Positions 33,639 through 42,118 of a stretch of 64,000 nucleotides of DNA are shown piece by piece. The position numbers and the translations under genes were made by a program. Numbering within the stretch: the first letter of the stretch is position 1; every line of letters starts with the position of its first letter. Source of the DNA: Nonomuraea africana (GTDB lineage: Bacteria; Actinomycetota; Actinomycetes; Streptosporangiales; Streptosporangiaceae); NCBI RefSeq assembly GCF_014873535.1, contig NZ_JADBEF010000001.1, positions 1,612,001-1,676,000 on the forward strand, read 5' to 3'. The notes under the pieces are model-generated. The model had not been told where the DNA came from. It saw only the letters and a list, made by a program, of their open reading frames with translations, and searched no databases.

Positions 33639-35729
33639 GTGGATGATCTCATCATTGCCCGGCGTCTGCGCGTTCCCGTCGACGCGGCGGGGGACGGCAC
33701 GCCCGGCTGGGGTGAGGTGGCCGCCCGGCAGCTCGACGCGGCGCTGCTCAGCGTCGGCTTCACCTGCTCGGCGGCGTTGATCGACCGCCTGTCCGGGCTG
33801 CCCGGCGAGCAGGTGGTCGATCTGGGCGTGCGTGTCCTGGCCGCGGTCCGCCGCCTGGTCGGCGACCACGTCGAGCACAACGCCTACTTCATCGACTTCC
33901 CCCGGAATGTTCCGGACACCCTGGAGTTCTGGGCGGGGCTGCTGCGCGGGGCCATGCTCGACCCGGTCGCCGCCGCCGGGCTCCAGCCTGGCCCGCTCAA
34001 CCTGCTTGACCTGCCGCGATACGGCGGCTACCAGCACAGTTACGCCGACCTGGTGGCCGCGCACACCGAGCTGATCTCCCAGGCCGGTGACCGGGTGACC
34101 GTGCTGGAGCTGGGCGGGAGCCTGCGGGACGAGGCGCGAGAGCTGTACTTCTCGCTCGCCGGTTCCGAGGTGCCGCTCGCCGCCGAGGACCTGTCCGCCC
34201 TGCGTGCACTGGCGGCCTTCTGCGACGACCAGCCCGAGCGCGTTCCGGTGCGCGAGAACCGGGCCGTCATCAACGAGGTACGGCTGGCCGCCGGACAGCC
34301 GTTGCTCGTCGACACCGTGACAGATGTGCTCCGGCTGGCGCACGCCTGCTCCGGCGGCGACGTCACGCTGGCCACCCCCACTCGCCTGCGGTCCTTCCGC
34401 CGTGCCGAGCGCCGCGTCCTGCTGGCCGCCCTGGACACGGTGCCCCCTGCCAAGCACGGCGACGTGCTGCGCCACCGGGAGCAGTGGAAGCGGCTCGGCG
34501 AGCGGCTGCATCCGCACGAGTATCCGCAGTTCCCGCAGGCCGCCCAGGTCTTCGAGGTGGCCAGGGGCGTGCGTAAGGCGACGAGCTTCGACAGCCGGGT
34601 CGAGGCCGCCCTGGCCGCGGGCCGTACCGAGGAAGCCGTCTCGCTGCTGGAGAACACCCCCGGCGCGTTGCTGCGCCGGGTCGACCAGCTGCTGCGCACG
34701 GGCGGTCCGGCCGTACTGGAGGCGGCGGAGAAGTCCGCCGCGCGCGCCTCCGGCCGGGTGTTGCTCTCTCTGCGCGAGCACCTGCAGAACCGGCGGACCA
34801 CCGCGGACCGGGTCTTCACCAACCGGTACGGCAGGGCCTGGACGACGCCCGACGTCCGCTCGCCGCTCGGGGAGGAGGTTCTCGGCCGGATGCTCGCCAT
34901 CCTGGACGCGGAGATCACTCGCCGCCTGCCCGACCTCGGCGAGCTGATCGTCGACCCCGCGGTGCTCGACGTGGCCCTGCCCCTGTCGGGCAAGGCCGTC
35001 GCGCCCGGCCTCGGCATGCTGCCCCGCGGCTCGCTGTCGCCCGTGGACGGTGAGCTGCTCAGGTTCTTCGTGCACTGGCGCCAGGCCGAGCAGCGCACCG
35101 ACTACGACCTGTCCGCGCTCATGCTCGACCCCACGTACGACAATCCGACGCACATCTCGTGGACGGCCTACGCCAACGGCTTCGCGACCTACTCGGGCGA
35201 CCTCACCGACGCGGCCGACGGTGCCTCGGAGTTCATCGACATCCGCCTCTCCGACGCCACTCAGCCGATCATCATTCCCCAGGTCAACATCTACGCCGGA
35301 GAGCGCTTCGACGAGGCCGCCGAGGCGTTCTTCGGCTACATGACCAGGGACGCCGCACAGGAGGGCAGGCCGTTCGAGCCGCGCACCGTGCGGATGAAGT
35401 CCGACCTGCGCGGCTACGGCCGCATCGCGCTGCCACTCGTCTTCCTGCGCGGAGACGAGGGTGTCTGGCAGGTGAAGTGGCTGCACCTCTACCTGTCAGG
35501 CCACCCGTCGTTCAACCAGGTGGAGGGCAATCGGCTCACCGCGTCACTGCTCGTGCGCTCGATCGTGGAGCGGGACTATCTCAGAGTCGGCTACCTGACC
35601 GACCTGCTGCGGGTCAAGGCCACCCCGGCGGGGCGCACCACGTACATCGGGCTGCAGGCGCCCGCCGATCTCCCGGAGGGGACGCGGATCTACACGCCCG
35701 CCACCCTGCACGAGCTCATTCCGGCCTGA
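33639..35729 (+). CDS. Large protein resembling the MXAN_6230/SCO0854 family
   Basis: 696 residues from GTG 33639; the reading frame is open further upstream through the TnpB end, but similarity begins at VDDLIIARRLRVPVD. The N-terminal region has a pattern that I recall from SCO0854-like proteins (VEHNAYFIDFPRNVPDTLEFW), the middle is helical (HEYPQFPQAAQVFEVARGVRKATSF, LLRRVDQLLRTG), and the C-terminus carries the block ATYSGDLTDAADGASEFIDIRLSD then VNIYAGERFDE, reminiscent of TerD-like stress proteins. It is cytoplasmic with no signal. Function is unknown; the family is associated with Ter-type stress or conflict loci. The TnpB remnant ends 113 bases upstream. Confidence 0.7.
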   Translation: MDDLIIARRLRVPVDAAGDGTPGWGEVAARQLDAALLSVGFTCSAALIDRLSGLPGEQVVDLGVRVLAAVRRLVGDHVEHNAYFIDFPRNVPDTLEFWAGLLRGAMLDPVAAAGLQPGPLNLLDLPRYGGYQHSYADLVAAHTELISQAGDRVTVLELGGSLRDEARELYFSLAGSEVPLAAEDLSALRALAAFCDDQPERVPVRENRAVINEVRLAAGQPLLVDTVTDVLRLAHACSGGDVTLATPTRLRSFRRAERRVLLAALDTVPPAKHGDVLRHREQWKRLGERLHPHEYPQFPQAAQVFEVARGVRKATSFDSRVEAALAAGRTEEAVSLLENTPGALLRRVDQLLRTGGPAVLEAAEKSAARASGRVLLSLREHLQNRRTTADRVFTNRYGRAWTTPDVRSPLGEEVLGRMLAILDAEITRRLPDLGELIVDPAVLDVALPLSGKAVAPGLGMLPRGSLSPVDGELLRFFVHWRQAEQRTDYDLSALMLDPTYDNPTHISWTAYANGFATYSGDLTDAADGASEFIDIRLSDATQPIIIPQVNIYAGERFDEAAEAFFGYMTRDAAQEGRPFEPRTVRMKSDLRGYGRIALPLVFLRGDEGVWQVKWLHLYLSGHPSFNQVEGNRLTASLLVRSIVERDYLRVGYLTDLLRVKATPAGRTTYIGLQAPADLPEGTRIYTPATLHELIPA

Positions 35730-35731
35730 TA

Positions 35732-35754
35732 CCGTGGCAGCCGCAAGGCCATGG
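35732..35754 (+). terminator. Hairpin immediately after the SCO0854-like gene
   Basis: CCGTGGC (35732-35738) pairs with GCCATGG (35748-35754), including one G-T pair, starting three bases after the stop codon. Its loop contains CCGCAAGG, which can itself fold with a GCAA tetraloop. Confidence 0.5.
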
Positions 35755-35759
35755 GAGAG

Positions 35760-35940
35760 CTTCCTTCTCACCTCATTGGAGCCGGTCTGCCCGCAAGGGC
35801 GCCGGCCTGGATCCAGCGCTCCCGCTTTCCTTGCGTTCCGGCGGGTGAGGCCATTCGCGGGCTTCCTTCTATCCTGGTTCGATTCCAGGTAGGCCCGTAA
35901 GGGCCTGCTGGCACATCTAGCTCCCGAGCCTTCCTCACCT
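35760..35940. repeat. Two tandem ~102-bp units with GNRA-capped hairpins
   Basis: CTTCCTTCT occurs at 35760-35768 and 35862-35870, and CTCCCG at 35819 and 35921, both exactly 102 bases apart. Each unit has a nested hairpin. Unit 1: outer arms GCCGG/CCGGC, inner GCCC-GCAA-GGGC (35781-35806). Unit 2: outer arms CCAG/CTGG, inner AGGCCC-GTAA-GGGCCT (35885-35911). Stem sequences differ but pairing is kept. Both units have a short hairpin just before that shares bases with the outer stem. A partial third unit may start at 35930. The region lies between convergent genes. Confidence 0.6.
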
Positions 35941-36021
35941 GCCGGTCAGCGACAGCCAGGTCGGCTGATGCCTCGGGTCGTGGCCGTCCGGATGGCTCAC
36001 CTCAGATCCGGCCGAAGGGGA

Positions 36022-38538
36022 TCACGATGAGGTTCGGCGCAGGGTGGCGGTGAAGGTGCGGCCGTAAGCCTGGCGGGTTTCCGCCTGGATCAGGGTGCCG
36101 CCCGGCACGCGCCGTACCGTCACCCCCTCATCCGCCGAGGCGAGGCTGAGGGGCGCGCCGCGCAGGACGACGGAGACGCGGTCCCGTTTCATCGTGGGAT
36201 CGGACAATGCGATCACCGTCTGGTCGCGGGACTGGACGAGCACCGAGGCGGGGCCGTCGATGACGAGGCGTTCGGCGTGGCGCGGGCCCGCGTCGAAGAC
36301 GTTGGCGGCGACGATCCCGAGGGCCTCGTGCTTGATCGCCTGCACGTGCCGGTTGTTGGCGAGGACGGTCAGGGGGCCGTCCGCGTAACCGCGCAGGCCG
36401 GTCTCGGTGGCGTTCGGGACCAGCGCGTAGGCGAGGGCGGCGAGGTCGCCGCTGGCGGGGTGGGTGACGGAGGCGGTGAAGACGTTCTTGGTCACGCTGG
36501 TGTCGGGGTTGGCGGTGCGGACGACTCTGCGGCTGCGCGTCACCACCTCCAGCCCGGCCGCGACGGCCTGCCTGGTGAGGAAGGCGTAGCCGATCGCGGT
36601 GCGGCGGGTGCCGTTGGCGTAGCGCAGCCAGCGCGGCGGCATGGTGTCACCCGACCGCCAGGCTCCGCCCTCCCAGAGCTCGCCGGTGAGCGCGACCTCG
36701 TCGGTGGGGGCGGCGATGCGGCTGTCCACGGTGGTCACCGCGTCGCGCCCGCTCTCACCGGAGACGCCCGCGACCAGCACCACGATCTCGTCGTCGAGCA
36801 TGAACCAGGACTTGGTGGCGCGGGCGTTCCGGTAGGCGACGAAGTCGCCGGGCAGGCTGCCCGCCTGCTTGGCGGTGTAGGCCACGTCGTCAGACTGGAT
36901 CAGGCCGGCCGCGCCGTACGCGCCGAGAGTCGCACCGCCGGAGAAGGCGTTCTCACCGCGCGGGAAGTACACGTAGGTGTTCTGGGACTCCGACGAGGAG
37001 GTGAAGTTCAGCGGATGACCGGGGTTCTCGTACCAGAAGCGGCCGTACAGCTCGGGCACCGTCCGCCGGTCCTCGACCGGCGCGGTGACCCCGGCCAGCC
37101 GGTACGGCGAGACGGTCGTGTAGTAGTCGACGCCGAAGACCTCGCGCTGGTCCTCGCCCGCGAGGTAGAGGTAGTACGCGCCGTCGCCCTGGAACCACGG
37201 CATGAGGTTCTCGCCGTTCATGTACTCGTACTTGCTGATCCGGTCGGAGCTGCGCGCCAGCGCGAAGGCGTAGCCGGGGCGCCGGTGGACGGTCCTGTCC
37301 ATGGCGTTGAACGCCACGCTGCGCGCGGCCGGATTCAGGTCGGCGGCCGGGATGGCGGCGTCGGCGCGGATCGCCGCGTAGCGGGCGATGCTGACCGGGG
37401 AGACGAAGGCGGCCGTGTCGGCGGCGGGGATGAACTTGGCGTACTTCTTCAGGGCGAGGGCGTCCGCGCTCCTGGCGTGGTCGGCCAGGTCGGCGATGGC
37501 CTCCACGATCACTCCGACGTCGGCGTAGCCGGTGGTGGTGCGCGAGACCGCCCGGCCCTTGACGATCTCCATCATCCACCCCTCGAAGATGAGCGGGGCG
37601 AAGCCGTCGGCGATCCAGCGGTACACCACGTCGGCCAGGCCGGACTCGCCGCTGCTCGTCGCGCCCTCGAGCATCTTGATGGTCTGCACGACGCGGGTCA
37701 GCAGGATGCGCCCGTAGGAGCCGGTGTAGGCGACCGAGTGGTGCTGGATGAAGGAGCCGTCGCGGTAGTAGCCGTCGGTGACGCCATGCTGGAGGTGGTA
37801 CGGGTCGATCGTCGTGAAGACGGTGGCCTGGTCGGAGATGGCCTTGCCGATACGGGGGTCGTCGCCGGTGAGCGCGCCCTGCAGGATCCGGTTGGCGGTG
37901 ATGTCGGCCAGGTTCGCCCCGGTGTGGAAGCGGGAGTCGAGGTCGACGTCGCCGTTCCTGCCGTTGCGCAGGTAGGCGTCCATCGAGGCGATGTAGGTCG
38001 CCGCCAGGTCGGGCCGGTCCTCCCGCAACCGTTCGGCCAGCAGCACCAGCGTCCTGCTCACGTGGGTGGGGATGCCGATCTCCCAGTTGTGCCAGTTGCC
38101 GTAGTAGCCCTTCGACTGGTCGCCGTAGTAGCGCTCGTGCAGCCACAGGAGACCGTCGATGACCCGCCGCTGGACGGCGACGTCACCGGCGAGCGCACTG
38201 CCCGGTGTCCGGGTCGCGAGCGCGATCTCGTACAGGTACTGGAAGGCCAGTCGCAGGTTGGCGTCGTCGGTGCCGAGCCGTAGCCCCGCGAACAGCTCGC
38301 CCTCGCCGGCGTTGTCGAGGGCGGCCAGTCGCTGCCTGGCCGCCCTGAGGATCGCCGCCAGCTTGCCGGCGACCTCGGGCCGGGCGTTGACGTCGGGGGT
38401 CCCGGCGAAGATCGCCACGGTGTTGGTCAGCAGCCGCGCGTGATCGATCTTCACCGCGGCACGAGCGGGGGACGCCATGGCGAGCAGACCGGCGGCGGGG
38501 AGCAGAGCGAGAACCTGGCGACGAGACATCTGTGGCAC
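36022..38538 (-). CDS. Tat-exported polysaccharide lyase family 8 (hyaluronate/chondroitin/xanthan lyase)
   Basis: 838 residues, normal for PL8. A twin-arginine signal (SRRQVLALLPAAGLLAMASPARA) opens the protein. The alpha/alpha toroid carries NWHNWEIG (catalytic Asn), then DGSFIQHHSVAYTGSYG (catalytic His and Tyr), and the beta-sandwich part has MNGENLMPWFQGDGAYYLYL and the late SRDQTVIAL strands. These enzymes cleave uronic-acid polysaccharides by beta-elimination outside the cell. The substrate among hyaluronan, chondroitin, xanthan or heparin-like polymers cannot be set from sequence. Start is GTG 38538 or ATG 38529. Monocistronic. Confidence 0.95.
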   Translation of the reverse strand: MPQMSRRQVLALLPAAGLLAMASPARAAVKIDHARLLTNTVAIFAGTPDVNARPEVAGKLAAILRAARQRLAALDNAGEGELFAGLRLGTDDANLRLAFQYLYEIALATRTPGSALAGDVAVQRRVIDGLLWLHERYYGDQSKGYYGNWHNWEIGIPTHVSRTLVLLAERLREDRPDLAATYIASMDAYLRNGRNGDVDLDSRFHTGANLADITANRILQGALTGDDPRIGKAISDQATVFTTIDPYHLQHGVTDGYYRDGSFIQHHSVAYTGSYGRILLTRVVQTIKMLEGATSSGESGLADVVYRWIADGFAPLIFEGWMMEIVKGRAVSRTTTGYADVGVIVEAIADLADHARSADALALKKYAKFIPAADTAAFVSPVSIARYAAIRADAAIPAADLNPAARSVAFNAMDRTVHRRPGYAFALARSSDRISKYEYMNGENLMPWFQGDGAYYLYLAGEDQREVFGVDYYTTVSPYRLAGVTAPVEDRRTVPELYGRFWYENPGHPLNFTSSSESQNTYVYFPRGENAFSGGATLGAYGAAGLIQSDDVAYTAKQAGSLPGDFVAYRNARATKSWFMLDDEIVVLVAGVSGESGRDAVTTVDSRIAAPTDEVALTGELWEGGAWRSGDTMPPRWLRYANGTRRTAIGYAFLTRQAVAAGLEVVTRSRRVVRTANPDTSVTKNVFTASVTHPASGDLAALAYALVPNATETGLRGYADGPLTVLANNRHVQAIKHEALGIVAANVFDAGPRHAERLVIDGPASVLVQSRDQTVIALSDPTMKRDRVSVVLRGAPLSLASADEGVTVRRVPGGTLIQAETRQAYGRTFTATLRRTSS

Positions 38539-38539
38539 G

Positions 38540-38842
38540 GCGAACTCCAGGCATTGGGGGGATATGCCGCGTTTACCTTACCTGCCCGATCTTCGCCCGC
38601 CCGGGAATTCACGCGTCTCGCGGCCCGTGGTCTTTGGCGGCACGTCCGGTGGGCGTCGGCGACGCGGGCGGGGTGCGGCGTCAGAGCCCCCACCACGAGG
38701 TCAACGGTCACTCGCCCGCGTGCGGGTCCGGGCGCGGTCGGCAGCTTGCAAGGGGCGTGAAAGCGGGATGAAAGGGACTATCAACCAGCAACAGCTAGAA
38801 ATAGCCCACAGCACGACAAACCAGGCATAAGGGGCTATATCA
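38540..38842. other. 303-bp intergenic region between PL8 lyase and poly-Asn gene
   Basis: Divergent promoters of the two flanking secreted-protein genes should lie here. The left part is GC-rich without a convincing ORF; the last ~75 bases before 38843 are markedly more AT-rich. I see no palindrome, RNA or coding remnant. Confidence 0.5.
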
Positions 38843-39103
38843 GTGAACATCCTCAAGTCCGCGCTCGCCGCCAGCGCTATCGTCGCCTCCGCTCTCGCAG
38901 TCCCGATGACGATGCCCGCCCAGGCTTCCACGATCAGCACTGCGGCGGTCCACGCCCCGCAGGCGTCCTGCCGCGCGGACATCCCGAACAACAACAACAA
39001 TAACAACAACAACAACGGAGGTGGCGGCAACAACAATAACAACAACAATAACAACAACGGCGGCCGCGGTAACAACAACAACAACAATAACAACAACAAC
39101 TAG
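38843..39103 (+). CDS. Small secreted poly-asparagine protein
   Basis: 86 residues, GTG start with AAGGGG upstream. Residues 1-29 form a Sec signal peptide (KSALAASAIVASALAVPMTMPAQAS). The mature part has about 20 ordinary residues with one Cys (APQASCRADIP), then three runs of ten Asn separated by GGGG and GGRG, ending the protein. The runs are encoded mainly by AAC with scattered AAT, an unusually AT-rich microsatellite in this genome. No domain is recognised. A low-complexity, possibly aggregating or cell-wall-associated peptide is plausible; repeat length is likely to vary between strains. A terminator hairpin follows. Confidence 0.75.
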   Translation: MNILKSALAASAIVASALAVPMTMPAQASTISTAAVHAPQASCRADIPNNNNNNNNNNGGGGNNNNNNNNNNGGRGNNNNNNNNNN

Positions 39104-39187
39104 GATTACGTGCTCTTGGGGTGAGCGCGCTTCGCCGCCAGACCGCAGAACCTGTCGAAAATATAGTCGTCATCGATTGACGAAAGG

Positions 39188-39221
39188 AAAGTCTCGCATC
39201 CTGCCTCGGCTGCGGGACTTT
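39188..39221. terminator. Hairpin terminator after the poly-Asn gene
   Basis: AAAGTCTCGCA (39188-39198) pairs with TGCGGGACTTT (39211-39221), 11 bp with one G-T pair and a 12-base loop, ending in a T-run. Confidence 0.75.
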
Positions 39222-39229
39222 CTGCTGCG

Positions 39230-39391
39230 TATCTCCCTCACGCCCCTGGTTGCGGCCCTTCTTCGGGCCCGTTCAGCGCCAGATGCTCACGCAGGCAGTC
39301 GAGCGCTCACCCTGGGATCCAGCGCCAGATCACGGTCCTGCCCGTGCACCCGCAACCGGATCCGCACGAGGCCATCACGGTCGTCGTCCAT
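39230..39391 (-). pseudogene. Decayed xanthine-dehydrogenase-type [2Fe-2S] subunit gene
   Basis: An ATG with a perfect GGAGG ribosome site seven bases upstream opens MDDDRDGLVRIRLRVHGQD, then RDLALDPRVS, the N-terminus of a molybdenum-hydroxylase iron-sulfur subunit. A frameshift follows; the next frame gives LDCLREHLALN, and a second shift gives GPKKGRNQGREG where CNQGRCG is expected, so two cluster cysteines are also lost. The rest of the gene is absent. The intact promoter palindrome just upstream suggests recent loss. Confidence 0.78.
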
Positions 39392-39403
39392 TGCCCGTCC
39401 TCC

Positions 39404-39433
39404 GATATTTCGTACAGGTGTGTACGAAATATC
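39404..39433. promoter_or_regulatory. 30-bp perfect palindrome, TetR-type operator
   Basis: Arms GATATTTCGTACA (39404-39416) and TGTACGAAATATC (39421-39433) are exact complements around a GGTG spacer. The palindrome lies 13 bases upstream of the start codon of the decayed [2Fe-2S] gene. The TTCGTACA-N4-TGTACGAA core is typical of TetR operators. No cognate regulator gene lies next to it. Confidence 0.75.
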
Positions 39434-39464
39434 TCGGGACGAGCGTAGCCCCCGGGGCGGTTGC

Positions 39465-41930
39465 TCAGATCACGCTGATGCGTACGTTGCGGAAGCAGAC
39501 TCGTCCGGTGTGGGCCTGCAGGCCGAGGTAGGCGGGCGCTTCAGGGGTGGTCGGCAGCCCACGGCCAGGATCGGTGTTGGTGAAGCTCGTGACCTGCTGG
39601 CCGTTGAGGATCACGGTGTAGTCCTGTGCGCGAACGCGGATCTCGTAGTCGTTCCATTCGCCGGGCGGCCGTACCGCTACAGGTGTGTAGGTCTGGGCGT
39701 CGGCTCCGTAGACGGCGCCGGTACGGTGCATGTCGGCGCCGTCGGGCCGGGCCAGATCGTCGATCTGGATCTCGAAGCCGAAGTGCGCCGCGACCCAGGC
39801 GGGGTTGTCGTAGCCCTTGCCGGCCGGATCGGGGAAGCGGACGTACACCCCCGAGTTGTCGTCGGGCCGAGTCGCGCGGTACTGCAACCGCAACGAGAAA
39901 TCGGTAGGCGTGGGGCGGGTGCACCACAGCAGCCCAAGGCCGTCGCCGGGGACGGCCTGCAGCGCGCCGTCCACGATCTGGAACCGGCCGGCGCCGGTCA
40001 TCCGCCAGGCGCTCATGTCGGTGCCGTCGAACAGCACCTCGTGGTTGTCGGTGGCGACGAAGCGGCGGGCGGGAGTGAGATGCTCGGCCAGCCGCCGGGC
40101 GAGCGCGACGCCCGTCAGCATCGGGTTGGGCGAGCCCAGCCGCGGGAACAGGGCCGGGCCGGCCGCGTAGGCGTTGTCCACGCCGTGCAGGCGGCAGTCG
40201 GCGTTGGTGACGGAATCGGCCGGATCGTCGCCGAGCCGCAGGGTTCCGCCCTCGTGATGCGTGGTGCCCAGCCCGTCACGGCGGCGCCCGAAGGGCACCA
40301 CGTGGGAGGGCGACTGCCCGGCGGGCACCGGGCGGAACGTCCCGCGGTCGAGGACCTCGAACGGTGACCCATTGGCGAAGGCCAGCGCGGCGGCGTCGGC
40401 ACAGGCGTCCATGTCGTCCCACAGCCGCCTGTCGGCCTCGCTGGGTGACAGGTGCACGAGCGCGCGAGGAACGCCGTACTCGTCGAGTTCGGAGTCCAGC
40501 CGGATCCGGCTGGCCGGGTTGCCGGGGTCCATCTCGCCGATGCCGCGCAGTGTGATCACCACGTGCGTGTCGTTGGCGGAGCGGAACCGGTCGAACAGGT
40601 CGATGTCAGGCAGCTTCTTGAACAGCTCCGCCTCGGAGTCGCCGCCTCTGGAGCCGAGCCCGGCGGCCGTGATCTGCAGGTGGAAGAAGCGCTCGCGCTC
40701 GTCCGCGGCCATTGAATGCCCCTTGAGGAACAGGGCCGCGGCCATGAGCTCGCGTTCGGCGATGTGGCCCAGGGCCTCCCGTGGAATCCGGATGGTGAGG
40801 TTGGAGCGCAGGTGCGCCATCAGGCCGCTGCCGATGGGGCCGGTACCCGGCAGGGAGCCGAAGGCGTCCTGCACCAGCCTGGTGCTCTCGATCGTGCCCA
40901 GCGCGATCACCACCGAACCGCCGGGAGGCAACGGCACGTAGCCCTGACCGGTCTGCACGCCGATGACCTGGCCGCCGCGCGTGTCCAGGCGCGTCACGTG
41001 GCATTGGGGCACGATCATCAGCCGCTTGTCGGCGTCGATCCCGCCCGAGTCGGTCCAGGCGGCGCGGGCGGCCTGCACCAGGAGCGGGCCTGCGCTGAAC
41101 TTGTTGTTCGGGAAGAACCCGGGCCGGCTGCTGGCCTGCACGGCCAGCGGGGCCTCCAGCTTCAGCTGGTCCGCCAACTCCTGGACGTGGTGCTCGCCGG
41201 CGCTCTCGGGGCCTATGCCCAGCAGGTGGGTCAGCCGTCCCAGCGAGAAGGGCCCGTCGCGCAGGGCCGGATGGTTGGGCAGCGTCGACAGGTCCATCGC
41301 GGCGGGGACGAGCTGCCGGCTCACCGCCTTGTAGAGACGCTCCCGCAGGGCCATGTGCAGCGGGCCGAAGATGAAGTCGTTGGTCTGGTCGACGCCGATC
41401 TGCTCGCCGGCCTTGTCGAGCCGGTCGTCCTGGAGGTCGTCAACCACGGCTTTCGGCCAGACCGCAGGCGACAGCTCCTCGGGCAGCGGCCGGGGCGCCC
41501 AGCCGCCCCAGTACAGCGACCGGCCGCCCACGCAGTACGCCAGCCCGGGAAACGGCACAGGGGAATGCCATGCCAGCCCCCACACCTCGTTGCGTGCCAC
41601 CTTCTCCTTCCCGATCCGCCGCAGCGCGGCGATGCTCGTCGGGTCGGGGACGGCCAGGCCCAACATCGGCAGATTCTGGACGTGTTCGGGCAGCACGAAC
41701 GGGCCGGCCTCGAGCACGAGAACCCGGTGCGTCCGAGAGACGTCGACGTGGAACATGTGCGCGGCCACCACCGCACCGAAGCTGCCGCCGCCGATGACGA
41801 CGACATCGAACGGGCGGGCGCCGGGGAAGGCCTGGCCGTCTGTGCTGCTCATCGCCTCGGCCAGGGTGTTGCACACGTACCGACCGAGAACATCGCGGGA
41901 GAAGTCGGTCACCTGGGCCTGCGTCGCCAT
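39465..41930 (-). CDS. GMC-type oxidoreductase fused to a DUF1080 (3-keto-disaccharide hydrolase) domain
   Basis: 821 residues. The FAD-binding GMC part covers ~1-600: VVVIGGGSFGAVVAAHMF (dinucleotide fold), VLVLEAG, GGRSLYWGGWAPR, NKFSAGPLLVQAA, and the C-terminal catalytic block with TTHHEGGTLR, then NAYAAGPALFPRLGSPNPMLTGVALARRLAEHL. From about 610 a concanavalin-like DUF1080 domain follows: EVLFDGTDMSAWRM, DFSLRLQYRA, DDNSGVYVRFP, GEWNDYEIRV, YLGLQAHTGRVCFRNVRI. Known relatives: GMC enzymes oxidise sugar C3 hydroxyls and DUF1080 enzymes cleave 3-keto-glycosides. A single protein doing both steps is an inference. No signal peptide. Confidence 0.9.
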   Translation of the reverse strand: MATQAQVTDFSRDVLGRYVCNTLAEAMSSTDGQAFPGARPFDVVVIGGGSFGAVVAAHMFHVDVSRTHRVLVLEAGPFVLPEHVQNLPMLGLAVPDPTSIAALRRIGKEKVARNEVWGLAWHSPVPFPGLAYCVGGRSLYWGGWAPRPLPEELSPAVWPKAVVDDLQDDRLDKAGEQIGVDQTNDFIFGPLHMALRERLYKAVSRQLVPAAMDLSTLPNHPALRDGPFSLGRLTHLLGIGPESAGEHHVQELADQLKLEAPLAVQASSRPGFFPNNKFSAGPLLVQAARAAWTDSGGIDADKRLMIVPQCHVTRLDTRGGQVIGVQTGQGYVPLPPGGSVVIALGTIESTRLVQDAFGSLPGTGPIGSGLMAHLRSNLTIRIPREALGHIAERELMAAALFLKGHSMAADERERFFHLQITAAGLGSRGGDSEAELFKKLPDIDLFDRFRSANDTHVVITLRGIGEMDPGNPASRIRLDSELDEYGVPRALVHLSPSEADRRLWDDMDACADAAALAFANGSPFEVLDRGTFRPVPAGQSPSHVVPFGRRRDGLGTTHHEGGTLRLGDDPADSVTNADCRLHGVDNAYAAGPALFPRLGSPNPMLTGVALARRLAEHLTPARRFVATDNHEVLFDGTDMSAWRMTGAGRFQIVDGALQAVPGDGLGLLWCTRPTPTDFSLRLQYRATRPDDNSGVYVRFPDPAGKGYDNPAWVAAHFGFEIQIDDLARPDGADMHRTGAVYGADAQTYTPVAVRPPGEWNDYEIRVRAQDYTVILNGQQVTSFTNTDPGRGLPTTPEAPAYLGLQAHTGRVCFRNVRISVI

Positions 41931-42118
41931 GGGCCCCGCCTTTCGTCAGCGCCCTGAAGACGCAGATCCACACATTCCGCTACGAATCTAACACACACAG
42001 CTACTCTCTGTAGTTAGTCGTGTGCCCATCGCTGACGCACTGCGGGCGTGATTCGTCATGACGAGCGCGGTGGCCGTGTGCTCCTCCGCGACGGGAAGCG
42101 CTTGATCGCGTCCAGGGG

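Noticed and set aside
35780..35812. GAGCCGG and a GNRA-capped hairpin recall group II intron domain V.
   Set aside because: The bulge is on the wrong side, the second unit lacks the AGC triad, and no intron domains or reverse transcriptase are present.
35873..35896. CCTGG-TTCGATT-CCAGG looks like a tRNA T-arm with the B-box GGTTCGATTCC.
   Set aside because: No matching acceptor, D-arm or anticodon arm can be drawn upstream at the right distance; the hairpin is better explained as part of the repeated element.
38990..39103. AAC/AAT repeat tract might be read as a CRISPR or satellite array.
   Set aside because: It is a trinucleotide run in frame within a signal-peptide-bearing ORF; there are no spacers.
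41991..42025. Imperfect inverted repeat (CTAC-TCTCT-GTAG within CACAC...GTGTG) upstream of the GMC gene.
   Set aside because: Arms are short and interrupted; too weak to call an operator.
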